The position numbers and the translations under genes are program-made. Shown in pieces: positions 11,708 to 22,831 of a stretch of DNA of 64,000 nucleotides. Below the pieces are notes generated by a model. The model was not told the origin of the DNA. It did not search any database and saw only the letters and a list, made by a program, of their open reading frames with translations. This DNA comes from Allomyces macrogynus ATCC 38327. Lineage: Eukaryota; Blastocladiomycota; Blastocladiomycetes; Blastocladiales; Blastocladiaceae. The first letter of the stretch is position 1; each line of letters opens with the position of its first letter. The stretch lies in contig GG745330.1 in the NCBI GenBank assembly GCA_000151295.1, positions 39,110 through 103,109 of the forward strand, written 5' to 3'.

Positions 11708-13696
11708 TCACGCCTGGTCCTCGTCCTCGTCCTCGTCCTCCTCGTCCTCAACAATCTCAATCGCCTCGAGCGCCGCCCGCTCGGCCTCCCCCACGACCTC
11801 CCCTACCCCGACCCTCCTCAGCACGCGCTCCATGGCCTCGACCGCATCCAACACCGCGGCCGCCTCGTCCACCTCGACCTCGGCCCCCTCGAGCACCTGC
11901 TGTTCAGCCACGACCCGATGCAACTCGCGCTCCCAGACCAGCTTCCACGCGGGCGTGACCGCATCCACGCGCGCGGCGACTTCCGCCAACATGCCCGTCA
12001 CATTTGCCGCCTCAGTCTGGACATAGTCGAGCGTCGTTCGCGCTGGGATCGCCGCGCGTTGCACCATATCCAGCCGCACTTGCTCGACCGTTTCCCACAG
12101 ATCCGTCGCTTGCTCGGCGACATGCTGTGCGCGGTCGCGCAAATCGGCTTTGGTCGCAACCAATAAACCACGTGGGATCGGCGCGTCGGCCGCGGGCGCC
12201 ACGTCCGTCAGTGCCGCGGATACTTGGTCAATCCAGTAGCCGACGGCCGTCGTCGCGGCCGACACTTGGTCCCGCGCGGCGGCCACGTCGGCGCGCAACG
12301 CGTGCACCGCAGCAAGGCCAACGGCTGGGTCGAGGACCGCGGACAAGCTGCGCTGCGAGGCCGACGACGGCGGGGCGGGTGACGCGCGTGCGGCGGGCGA
12401 CGGCAGGACCAAGGGCGAGACGGGCGCCGAGTTGGACATTGGTTGCAGCTTGAGCAAGCTACCGTCGACCACGTCGTGCATGTCCTCGAGTTCGTAGAAC
12501 AATGCGCCGTCGGCGTCCTTGATGTAGATTTTCGGGAAGTCGGCCGAGACGGGCAGGTTGAACCGGTGCGTGAAGAGCGCTTGCAATGCCGCGAGCGAGA
12601 TGGGTGGGGTCGCGCGCACGTTGACGCGCTTCACGTCGGCGTCGAGTTGAAGGAAGAGTTTTTCAATGAGCGCGGGCGGAGCAGGATCAACGTCGTCGGT
12701 CGGCTCTTCGGCAATGGGCGTGTTTCGGAGCGGCGAGCCCTGGTTTGGTGCGGCGGCGGCTGGTGCAGGCAAAACAGTTGCAGTGGTAGTGGTGGTGGAG
12801 GAGCGCCAGGGGAGCCAGTGAGGGTTGAGCCAGCTGGATCGCCACGGCGAGCGGGCAGCGTGGTGGTGGGAGGGAGTCGTACTCTCGTTGGATTCGGCGA
12901 GCGGCGGGAGCGTCGAGGCCATGGCCAGCATCGAGTGGCGCACGGGTTTCGAGGACGACGTGGGGTACCCGCTGATACGGCGGTTGGCCTTGGTTGCCGC
13001 GGTCGCAGCTCCTTGGTCGGGCATGTCCTCGAGCTTGACGAGCGCCTCGTCGCGCTTGGTCTGCAAGTGCACGAGCAAGTGCTGCAACAATGCATCGACG
13101 CGGTCGGCACACGCGTCGGTCTCGAGACTTTCGAGCGCCGACGTCCGCCGCGCATTGGGTCCGGCCTGGTTGCGTGCGGCAGTCACGGCAAAGACGTGTT
13201 CGAGCGCGGCGCGGAAATCGTCGGGGAAATGGGCAATGTCGGTGGTGCTGATGGCGAGCCGGTCGAGCACGTCGATCGAGGCAAAGTACTCCTTGACGAT
13301 CGCCGTATACAACGCCGACAAGTGCTCGTCGGACACGTCGGCCACGTCGAGGATGGCCAAGACCAGTTGCCGCGCGGCCGACGAGATGCGCTTGATGCTC
13401 GTGGCGAGAATGTCGGCCGGGGTCGTGGGCGCGCGGAGTGTTGCGATGCTGGCCACGCTCGACCGACGACGGACGATGGAGGTGCGCGGTCCTGGCGGGG
13501 GCAGGGCCTTTTTCGGTGGGGCCGTGGTGGGCATAGGCGCGGCAGCGGCTGACGGGGCGGCGACCGAGACGGGCAGCATGGATCCGACGAGTGCGCGAGG
13601 AATCTGGACGTAGGGCAGCCATGACGACGAGGTTTTGGTGGTGGCCGGCGCGGGATGGGCGACGGTGGCCGCGTCGGCGCGCTTGCTCGACCACAT
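11708..13696 (-). CDS. Bud6/Aip3-like actin-interacting polarity protein
   Basis: A single 662-codon frame from the ATG at 13696. A disordered Pro/Ser/Ala-rich N-terminus is followed by a helical segment (IKRISSAARQLVLAILDVAD). Near residues 380-440 lies the signature block of the Aip3/Bud6 family: LFTHRFNLPVSADFPKIYIK followed by DGALFYELEDMHDVVDGSLL. After it come long amphipathic helices and an acidic EDEEDEDEDED tail. Family members nucleate actin together with formins and mark cell polarity. The same signature also occurs in animal p140Cap-type proteins, so the family is secure but the exact role is inferred. The acidic tail is encoded by a simple (GTCCTC)n-like tract at about 11718-11752. 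Confidence 0.75.
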   Translation of the reverse strand: MWSSKRADAATVAHPAPATTKTSSSWLPYVQIPRALVGSMLPVSVAAPSAAAAPMPTTAPPKKALPPPGPRTSIVRRRSSVASIATLRAPTTPADILATSIKRISSAARQLVLAILDVADVSDEHLSALYTAIVKEYFASIDVLDRLAISTTDIAHFPDDFRAALEHVFAVTAARNQAGPNARRTSALESLETDACADRVDALLQHLLVHLQTKRDEALVKLEDMPDQGAATAATKANRRISGYPTSSSKPVRHSMLAMASTLPPLAESNESTTPSHHHAARSPWRSSWLNPHWLPWRSSTTTTTATVLPAPAAAAPNQGSPLRNTPIAEEPTDDVDPAPPALIEKLFLQLDADVKRVNVRATPPISLAALQALFTHRFNLPVSADFPKIYIKDADGALFYELEDMHDVVDGSLLKLQPMSNSAPVSPLVLPSPAARASPAPPSSASQRSLSAVLDPAVGLAAVHALRADVAAARDQVSAATTAVGYWIDQVSAALTDVAPAADAPIPRGLLVATKADLRDRAQHVAEQATDLWETVEQVRLDMVQRAAIPARTTLDYVQTEAANVTGMLAEVAARVDAVTPAWKLVWERELHRVVAEQQVLEGAEVEVDEAAAVLDAVEAMERVLRRVGVGEVVGEAERAALEAIEIVEDEEDEDEDEDQA

Positions 13697-14525
13697 GGCG
13701 GCGGCGGCGGTGGCAGCGGATCGGGGCTCGATGCAGCAGCAGGGCAGTGCGGCAGGTTGCGCGGCAGTTGGAGCGCGCGAGAGTGGTGATCGTCGTGGTA
13801 GAAGTTGGTGGTGGACGCGTGTGCCGGCTTGTTCGCCGAGTTGGCGGCGGTTGGCGACTGGCGGTGGACGGTGGGGTGGCGGTGTGGCGCAGCGGCACCG
13901 GCACGTGCCTGGCTGGTGCGCGACTTCGCGTTACGTAAGGTGCCTAGTTACTTGCCCCGCCTATGTGTATTAGTGCACAAGATATTGACTCGTGCAAGCC
14001 TCTCCCGCGCCGCGTCGCGCTCTCCTCACGCATTTACAAGTTTAACGCGGCCGCCACCACCACCACCGCCGCCAACGTCGTCAACGGCAACCACCTCGAC
14101 GTCCGACCAGCAGCGCAGCCAACCACCCGCGCCAGACGGGCTCCACTTGCTGCATTCCGCGAGCACCACGACGCGACCGCTGCACGCCATTCAGTCCGTA
14201 CTCTTCACGCACGCGCTCGAAATGGCCTTGGCACCCCTCCGCCGCCATGATCGCGGCCCGTGGCGCCGCCTCCCAAAGCATATCGCTCTCTTCCATGGCG
14301 CGCGCGTACCCGCTTGAGCTGCGCACAATGGGCGCTCCTCTTAACGCGAAGCCCGAGGGCGTTGCCACGCAGCCGTGAGGGCACAACACGACCATGGGGG
14401 CGCCGTGAGCATCGTCAAGTTCCTCCACAGCTTACCGACCACCAACGCTCCCTCTTCGCGCTCCGCTGGTCGAACCCCGTGTAGCCCTGACCCGATCGCC
14501 TGCTCGTTCGTGACCCGCTCTGGCC
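13697..14525. promoter_or_regulatory. Divergent promoter region of Bud6-like and PH-domain genes
   Basis: About 830 bp between divergent start codons. Short open frames occur on both strands but none resembles a protein. An AT-richer patch near 13965-14000 may mark a promoter. No named element recognised. Confidence 0.35.
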
Positions 14526-15920
14526 ATGCCACCTGCTGCAACCGCAACGCGCGCCTCGTCCGACGCCGACGCGCCCGCACCGCCCGCGATCGCCACGCAA
14601 GCGGCGCTGACCGTCGATACGGACGACGACGACGCGCCCGCCGACGACGTCGACGATACCGACGACACGGACGGGGAGCACGACGAGGCCAACGACGCCG
14701 ACAACGATAATGACGACGAGGACGACGACGAGGAAGACGAGGGAGACGGGTCGCCCACGGCGGCTGACGCGTTGCCCGCTGTCCCGACCGTCACAGAAAC
14801 CGACGCGCAGTGGCAGCTGGAGCTCGAGCGCGAGCGGCTCGTGCGATCCGGGTGGCTCGAAAAGCGCGGCGAGCGACGCAAGACGTGGAAGCGCCGGTGG
14901 TTTGTTTTGCGCGCCACGCGCCTCGCCTACTACAAGGACGAGTCGGTGCGTACAGCCGGTTCATTTCATGAGATCCGCGCGCGCTGGAATCGCTTTTGAC
15001 CCGCGATCGATCGCCAACTGTGCAGGAGTACTCGCCGCTCGGCTTGCTCTCGCTCAACGACATTCACTCGGTCACGGCCACGCGGTTCAAGTCGCGTCCG
15101 CTCGTGCTCGCCATTGTCACGCGCGCGCGCACCTACTACCTCGAAGCGCCTGTCGCGTCGGAACTCGAAGGGTGGCTCGCTGCGTTTGACGAAGTCTTGC
15201 GGTCGCGCCCACCGTCGGCCCCGTCCGTCGGGTCCCTGACCGACAATGACGACCATGCCGCCGCAGCGCACGACGCGCCCGCCGCACCAGCTTCCACTGC
15301 CACGTCTCCGACCGCTGTTGCCGCCAACTTACCCGACGAAGTGTCGCGGCAAATCGCACACCGATCCGGGTGGCTGTGGCGGCACGAGCGCCGTGGTGCG
15401 AGCTCGGCGGCGAATTCCGGGACCGCCGCGCTGATTATGGGTGTTGGTGGACTGCTCCTCGGTGCGGGCACACGCCACTGGCGTCGCCGGTGGTGTGTCG
15501 TGCGCGACGACCGGCTGGTCGTCTACAAGGACCAACGCGAGTACGCGCCGCTGCGCATTGTGACCCTCGCTGCCGCGCTCGACGTGCTCACGGTTCCGAC
15601 GCCGAGGTCGCTCGCCAAGCACTTGCCGCCACTGCCTACTGCGGCCGCGACTCCGGAAAGTGGAGGAGACGAGGACGGCGCACGTGCCCGATGACGATAC
15701 ATCCTCGTCGTCGTCGTCGTCGTCGAGCGACGAGCACCACCACCGGTCCGGGAAACACCATGACCCGCGCGAGGCGCTCGACCAGACCGTCTGTTTCCAG
15801 ATTGTGTGTTCGGGAAAGAGTTACCAGTTTGGCGCCGAGACGCGCGAGGAAATGGTCGTGTGGGTCAGGGACTGGCGGTCGTTCCTGTACATTTCGCCGG
15901 CCGCGGCACCATCGACGTGA
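14526..15920 (+). CDS. Protein with an acidic N-terminus and two pleckstrin-homology domains
   Basis: ATG at 14526. The first 90 residues are dominated by Asp, Glu and Asn. PH domain 1 begins SGWLEKRGERRKTWKRRWF and is interrupted by an intron at 14946-15025 (donor GTGCGT, acceptor TGCAG), then continues to LEGWLAAFDEVL. PH domain 2 begins SGWLWRHERR, continues HWRRRWCVVRDDRLVVYKD, and ends CFQIVCSGKSYQFGAETREE. The reading frame changes between about 15605 and 15730, next to a (TCG)7 run. An intron at 15607-15727 with matching phase 2 would fix it, but an indel is also possible. PH domains suggest recruitment to phosphoinositide membranes. No catalytic domain is visible. Confidence 0.75.
15705..15725 (+). 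repeat. (TCG)7 trinucleotide run
   Basis: Seven perfect TCG units where the reading frame of the PH-domain gene changes. If exonic they encode poly-Ser; if the proposed intron is used they form its 3' end. Confidence 0.9.
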
Positions 15921-16159
15921 TCGTGTTGGAGGGCGGAGGGAGGGGAGGAGAGGCCGGTGGCACGGCCTTTGATTGCGCAAGGGGGTTCTTTTTGCGCGAG
16001 TTTGTCCTTTTTGTTGGACCGTTTGCATGCGGGAAATCCAACCCGCCATGATGCCCTTTGTAAAAAACGGCCAGTTTTGTGACCACAGACCACTTCAAAA
16101 TCATTCAATTCTAATTTGAGATTATGCAGGATTCAAAAATCAACGTCGCCGAGCAGTCA

Positions 16160-18530
16160 TCAGCTGCTGCTCCGCGCCTTGACGGCCTCGTGCACGGCCT
16201 TGATCTTGTCAGAGTACCCGACTTGGCTCGGCTCGAGAATCGGATGGGCTATCGACAGGAAAACAAAGCGTCAGTTCTCTCCAACCCAAATCTCTGTGTA
16301 CACACAGCCGAAGACGCCGCCGTACTTCGCAGTGGCAACACTAGCCCCGCCTGGTCATTCACGACGACCTGCCGGAACTTGCCGCGGAAACTGTATGTGA
16401 CGAGCAACTGCTTGTCCTCCCACGGACACGGGTCATAGAACCCAAGCAATTCGGAGAACCGCGTGCCCGCATCCACGCGCAGCGTCGACCGGTCCACCAA
16501 GAACATGACCGGCACTGTCACATCAATCACACATATGTCGTCGCTCGGCGCCAGCGGAATGCCCGCTCCAACACGCGCCTGCAAGTCCTTGACTTTGCCG
16601 TACAGCGCCTGCACGACCGTCAGCCCGGCACCCTCCGGCTTGCGCGACTCGTCGGCCCACTTCTTTTTTCGAAACGAACTTGCAAAGCCCAAGCAATTTG
16701 AAAGTCATCGTGAACTTGATCCACGGTCAAGAAAGTGGTAAGCGATACAGAGGTTTGTTGCATCCATCAAAAGCGTTGACCATCGCACGCATCAAGAACC
16801 ATGCACAAACCGCCACGTACGCGGCACCCGCGACCGCGAGCGGGATCACCGAGGCGGCAATGGCCATGACAGCGTTCGGCGCCGGGAAGACGGTCACGGG
16901 CACGTTCAGCTTTTGGCCCAGGTGGTCGCCGGCAAGGTTTAGGACGGTTCCGCCAGACGAGACGGCAACGCCCACCCCGAGTTTCGTGTGGTCAGCGACA
17001 CGGTGCATGACTTTCCACGACGCCGTGAACGACCCCTGCCGCGCGTCCAGCGCACCGACCAGTTCGACGGTCGTCAATTTTCCGACCTTGTGCTGGTGGA
17101 AGACCGTCACGGCCTGCTCGAACATGGACGTGGCGAGTGCCAGGTACGACAGCGACTGCGCCGTCGACCACTGCAGACCCGTCGTGAACGAGGTCGCGGA
17201 ACTCTTGTCGATCACCGGGCGCCGGTTCGTCTGCACCATTTCCGAGATTTGTGTTGCGAGATCGCCCGTGCCCCAGCTGCCGAGACGGTAGTGGCCCGAG
17301 TAGAGCCGCGCAAAGCCGAGGACCGGACGATTCTTGAGGAGGCGCCGCTGAATGCCGACGGTGATGGTGGGAGGCATGGCGAGCGGCCGCGTGGATTGCA
17401 GTTCCAGCGAGACGGACGTGTCGGTCGCGTCGTCGAGCACGTGGTCCACCTTGACGGAGCTCGTGTGTGGCGAGAGGAGGTGGATGCTGGCCTATGGCGG
17501 GAGATCAGCGTCAGTGGCCGTTTGGATTGCGCGTGGCAAGGAAAAACAGCAAGGAAAAACAGAAAGCAAGCAAGCGCACCTCGCCTTTGGTCGCGCGCGA
17601 AAACGTTTTGCGAACGACGGCACGAAGGTTACCCGAGCCAAACTTGCCGCGAGTGAGCATCTTGCCGGACAGACCGACCACGAGCGTCTCGTCGATGGGC
17701 ATCTGTTGGACCAGTCAGTAAATGTGAGCAAGCTGCCCGCGCTGGAATGCCAACACCGAAAAACGCACATCGGTCGCATAGCGTAGGTTGAACGATTGCA
17801 CCTCCATTTCGCGCGGCTCGTCGTCGACCTGGAACAGCAGCTTCGACGCGTCCAGCGACACGGTCGCTTCGCCCTACGTGCGGAACGGTCGTCAGAACAC
17901 AACGCTCCGGGTCGCGAACCCACACCAACCCAAGCGCAACGTACCCGCTGCTTGATCAAACTCTCCAATCGCGCCAAATTCTCGCGGCGGATGCGGTTCT
18001 CATAGTCAGCGCGAATCTCGTCGGGCGTCTTGAGCACCGGTCCAACGGCAAGGCCCTTGAGCTCGGGACAGTCGGGGCCGTACAGGTCGAGGTAGGTGCG
18101 CTTGCGCGGGTCACTCAAGACTATTTCGAGAGCCGTAATTGCGTCAGATATCATGACATTCGCCCAGTCCAGGAGCACCGCGACGCGACTTGCCCCACCT
18201 TCAAACGCGCGACTGATTTTCTGAAACTGCTTCTCAGCCGCCTCCTTGGCGTCCGGGTCCGGGTTCTTGTCCGGGTGGAAGACCATGCATAGTTTCTTGT
18301 AGCTGTCCTTGATTTGCTCGGGCGTCGCCTGTCCGAGAAAATGTGAACGGCATCAGGCAACGACATTTTGCTGTTCGAGGGCACAACTTGGCACTTACAT
18401 CGCGCGGCACGTTCAGGATAGCGTAAAAATCGTCTTGCGGCAATTGCAAAATCTGCTGCACTTGCTCGCTCTCGGCCTCGTCGTCGAAGAGCAGGTCGCG
18501 CGCCACGTTGGGGAAATTGTTGGGGTCCAT
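16160..18530 (-). CDS. DNAJC11: DNAJC11-like J-domain protein of mitochondrial membrane organisation
   Basis: ATG at 18530 (MDPNNFPNVARD); the frame extends upstream only via GTG. A J-domain follows: DDFYAILNVPRDVS, an intron, then PEQIKDSYKKLCMVFHPDKN with an intact HPD. The central part matches the DUF3395-type region. A hydrophobic stretch, NAVMAIAASVIPLAVAGAAY, lies near codons around 16880-16820. The C-terminus contains GLTVVQALYGKVKD, VIDVTVPVMFLVD and GFYDPCPWEDKQLLVTYSFR, closely matching the end of animal DNAJC11. The last exon ends KAVHEAVKARSSS at the stop 16160-16162. In animals DNAJC11 associates with the MICOS/MIB complex at cristae junctions; here that role is inferred. Several short introns are present. 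Confidence 0.9.
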
Positions 18531-18876
18531 GGTTGACGGGATCCCGCTGGCGCTGTTGGTTGTGGTCGAGTGGATTGCAGCGACTTGTGGTGCCTTGGTC
18601 CAAATCGGTGCTGGGAAAGAAATTGTTGTTGGACAAGGAGAGCAATCCGCGAACGGGCCAAGAAATGTGTTGATCACGAACGACCGAGAGTTGGGTCGTG
18701 TCGGGTCGAGTCGCTTAACCCACGCTCACCTGATCGTGAAGGACGTGGACGATCAGGGTTTCTTCAGGTTTTGCTACGGGAGGCTGTTGGACATTTGCCC
18801 ATTTTGCTCAACGTGCTGGCATCTCCACCATCATCATCCAACACTTATCAGCCAACGTACCAGTCGCTGCACATCA
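18531..18876. promoter_or_regulatory. Divergent promoter region of DNAJC11 and NRDE2
   Basis: 346 bp between the two start codons, with no convincing coding sequence. It must contain both promoters if the start codons are right. Confidence 0.4.
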
Positions 18877-21800
18877 ATGTTCCCAAAATTCAGCTTCCAA
18901 GCAGCGCCAAGGCCACCGCCGTCAAGCGTGCCGGCCGGCGCCAGGCGCGCCCTGCCTGCTGCGCCATCGTCCTCGCTTGATCTCGCGTCGTTTCTCTCAA
19001 GTCCGTCGTCAGCAAGCGACTCAGAACCGGAACGAGAAGACAAGAAACGCTCGAAACGACGGAAACGATCGCGGTCACGGGATCGCAAGGAGCGACGCGA
19101 CAAGGACAAGGGGCAGGACGATGACCGCAAGTCGAGCCGCAGGAGGAGAAGCAGGCGAGACGACGATGCGGAATCGGGTGGAGAGAGTGGAGACAAGGAC
19201 CGCAAGAAGCGCCGCAAGAAGAAACGGCACGAGTCGGACAAGGAAGAGCGGCGGGAGTGGCGCCGGGAGCGTGATCGGGAGCGTGAGCGTGAAAAGGAGG
19301 AGGTTCGTTTCTATCTTTGTGGTCAATTCCGGTCATTCTACTCGTGACTAACAGCTTTTTGTGTGATCGTGCTGTAGGAGAGGAGGTTCGGGCGTTTCGA
19401 CATTTTTGTTCCTTGTACTTGATTGGAATGTTCACGGCTGACCCTGCAACGTTCGTGATCATAGGCGCGAGGAGATCGAGGAAATGCGCGAGTCGGCAAA
19501 GTACTTCACGTTCGACCACGCCGGCGACCTGTCGCAGCTGCGCGCTATGTGCATGAACGTCTACCAGGTCCCGCGATACCGCCGGCTGACACGTACGCAT
19601 TGGCTCACCTCGTTTGCGCCATGTGTATCGGATCCTGAAACTGACGCATTTTTTGCATCTCTAGGTCGCGTCTTGGGTCTGCCGTCGAATTTCGTCATCG
19701 AGGACCGCACGGGTCGCCACGAAATGGGCATCCATTTGACCGTGCGCGGTGCGGGCACTGGGCCCGTGACACGGTTCTACCACCCCAAGGCCATTCCACC
19801 GACTCCCGCACCTCTGGTCCCTGGAGCACGCGCGCGGGCCACGGGGGGCCCATCAACACTGACGCGTGACTTCATCGCGTTCCCGGCCTCGGACGACGAT
19901 GAGCCAAATCCCGATGCTCTCTACGTGATTGACAAGCTCGGCACCAACGACCCAGACGTCTCGTCCCGCATCTCGATTGACCTCGATCCGCACCTCGAAA
20001 AAGTCAAGGTGTTCAACGCGCATCTTGGCGCGCACCAGGACGACATTGACCAGTGGCTCGCGTTTGTCGCGTTCCAGGCCGATAATCCGGCCGTTCCGGC
20101 ACTCGAACTCGCCGAGCGGCAATTGGCCATTCTTGACCGCGCGCTCGCCGAAAATGCCAACCATCCACGGCTGCTGCGCACCTATCTCCGCATCGGCGCC
20201 GAATCGGGCACTTGGACCAAGGACGACGTGGCCGCGCGGTACTGCGCCGCCGTGCGCGCTCATCCGACGAACCGCGCACTGGGGCTCGACTACCTCGCTG
20301 TTCGGCAGGCGCAGAATGGCGTTGATGCGGGTCTTGCTGCGGCCGCGCAGTGGATCTCAACCGTGCACGACCAGCTGCGGCAAGATAAGGACGCCCGGTT
20401 CCTGCTCGTGCACGTGTTTGCGCGCACAGTGCGGCTCCTACACGAGGCCGGGTTTACGGAACGTGCACGCGCGCTGGTCCAGGCGCAGCTCGAGATTACG
20501 CTCGCGCACCCGTACGGTGATAACGATGCGCCGGCGCCGACGCGGTGGGACTGCGTGCTCGACGACATGTGCGCGTTTTGGGACTCGGAAGTAGCGCGAT
20601 TCGGGGATCCGGGCGCCAAAGGGTGGAGGGTGTGGACCAAGTCTGTGGACGCGGCATCGCGCCGGTATGGCCGCACCAGCTCCCAGGCGCTTGACGATCT
20701 TGTCGTGACCCGAGTGCCAACTCTTGTCGAGATTCAAGAGCAGGCGGCCGGGGCTGCGGCCGATTCGAATGGCGATGCGTTTGCGCACTGGTTCCACGCG
20801 GAGCAATTTAGCGCAAAGGCCGCCAAGAACGTGGTGCTGCGGTGCACGGACCCAGTCCTCGACCCCTTCGGCGTCGTCTTGTTTGACGATATTGCGCCGT
20901 ACCTGGTCCGCGTCATGGCGCCGCCGTCCAACGGCACGAGGAACAACGGGCTGTTCTGCGACCAAGGCACGGTCGAGCTGCTGGTCATGATGTGTCTGCA
21001 TTTGCTCGGAGCGCGGCTCGGCGGTATGCCGTTTTCTGACGGCGACACGGTGCTGCTTGAAGCCGCACTTCTTGACGAGCCCGACGCGGTCGACGCGTTT
21101 ATTGGCGACGGTGTCCCAGTCCAGTCTGGCGTTCCGCTTGACCCAACGTTCCTCGTTGAACTCGAGCCTGCTGTTGCTCTCTCCTCGCTGGACTTGTGTT
21201 CCGACACGGCCGCTGACTCGACCTCAGAGACTGGCTTGATCCCCACGGGCGCTGGCGAATGGCTCATGTTCGCTCCCGTCTACCCCAACCACCTTCTTGC
21301 ACCCGGCGTAGACGCAGCAGCTGTCGCTCACTTTGTCGAGCCGCTGGATCAGCTCATGCCCGGCCCAACGGGTCTTGTCCTGCGCGCGGCGCTTTCCACG
21401 TCTGGTTCGACGCGCAGTGATGATCCCGATAGCAGGTGGGCAACGGCGCTGCTCGCTGATGACTTTGCCGTGCTGCAGCCGGACATCGAGACGTGGCTCG
21501 AGCTTCCCGTCGACGACGCGCAGCGGCACCAACGACTCTTGCCACTCTTGTACGTCTCCGCGGAGCGCGCGTGGGTCGCTGGCAATGTCGATGCGTGCAT
21601 AAGTTTGATTGCCAAGGCTGTGAGCACGGGCGCTGATTGTACCGGTTCGTATTGTTCGCTGGCATCGTCTCTTTCCTCAAAACCCTCAACTCACTTGTCG
21701 TCTGTAGACTTGAGCCGACCACCACCCGTCAAGATCCTTCAGGCGCGCTCGTGGCTCACCCGGCAACTGCCCACCATGTCGGGCGCCTTGACGTCGTCGG

Positions 21801-22772
21801 GGCCGTCCTGGATGGACCAGACCCTCGCCGTGACCCCGGCGCTCCTGATCGCGCTGCTCGACCTCGCGCAGCTCCCGACCGGCCGATCCACGGCCTCGTT
21901 CCTGAACCGATTCCCGGGCCTTGCCGCAAACCTCGCACCCGACACTCCCGCCCCCATCCTGACCGTGCAGCACGCGCTCCTCCATCACCGTGTGCGACTT
22001 CTTATGCTCCTCGCAAGCCGCGACCGCGTCCACGAACCGGCCACCGCGTACGCGGCCGCGACAGCAGTGCTCGAATTCGCCACGACGCACGCGCCGCGTC
22101 TACCCGCCGGGCACCACGACCGATCCGTGGCTCTGGACGACGGCTGCGCGCGCATCGCTTGCTGCCGGCACGTCGCGCGCGTTCCAGTCCTTTCTCACTC
22201 GTCTCGCGACAACGCACGGTACCGAGCACCCGGGAATTGCGGCGCGCGCGCACCTGACGGCCGCGTGGCTCGCCCTGCACCGGCGCAACGGCACGTACTC
22301 GGCCGACGCCGTGCGGAACGCGCTGGCCCGCGCGACCGCGGCCGCGCCGAGTAGTCCCACAGCGTGGACGCTCGCGGTGCGTGCGGAACACCGCGCCCTG
22401 GTACATGTGCTCGCGCAAGCCAAGCGCGACGACGTGCGGGTGCGCGCGGCGGATCGGTGGCGGCAAATGGCGCTGCGTGCGGTCCAGGCGACGCCGTGGG
22501 TCAAGGCGCATTATATGCATGTCGTGGAGGTGGCGACGGGCGCGCGGCCGGCGGGTGCGGCACGGGTCACGCTGCAGGAGCAGTGGACGGTTGTGGCGAG
22601 TATGACGGAGCGTGGGTTGCGTGTGAGGCATGCAGTGGTGTTTGGCGGGGAGGAGCGCGGGTTGGGATCCGAGCTTGCTCGCGCGCCGCCCCGCGATCAT
22701 GGTGCGGAGGAGGAAGAGGGCGATGACCTCGACCGCGAGGTGGATGAGATTGTTGCGGCTTTGTTGGAGTGA
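18877..22772 (+). CDS. NRDE2: NRDE2 homologue (nuclear RNA surveillance factor)
   Basis: ATG at 18877 gives MFPKFSFQAAPRPPPSS and then a highly charged Arg/Lys/Asp/Glu nuclear region. Introns at 19303-19464 and 19593-19674 lead to the conserved NRDE-2 core: PSNFVIEDRTGRHEMGIHL, VKVFNAHLGAHQDDIDQWL and a long series of HAT-like helical repeats. Another intron lies near 21640-21708 (acceptor TCTGTAG). NRDE2 proteins bind the Mtr4 helicase and act in nuclear RNA decay, splicing fidelity and, in some organisms, nuclear RNAi. Near 22095 the coding frame shifts by +1; this could be a 76-nt intron (21992-22067) or a one-base indel. The tail is acidic and ends at TGA 22770-22772, only 59 bp from the NPHP4 stop. 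Confidence 0.88.
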
Positions 22773-22831
22773 ACAGGTTGGCTTTCAAGTCGCGTGCAAT
22801 AGAAGAAAAAAAATGGATTGATTGATTCGGT

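Noticed and set aside
12443..13552. 369-codon plus-strand frame opposite the Bud6-like gene
   Set aside because: Gly/Arg/Val-rich antisense shadow; the minus strand carries the conserved Aip3 block.
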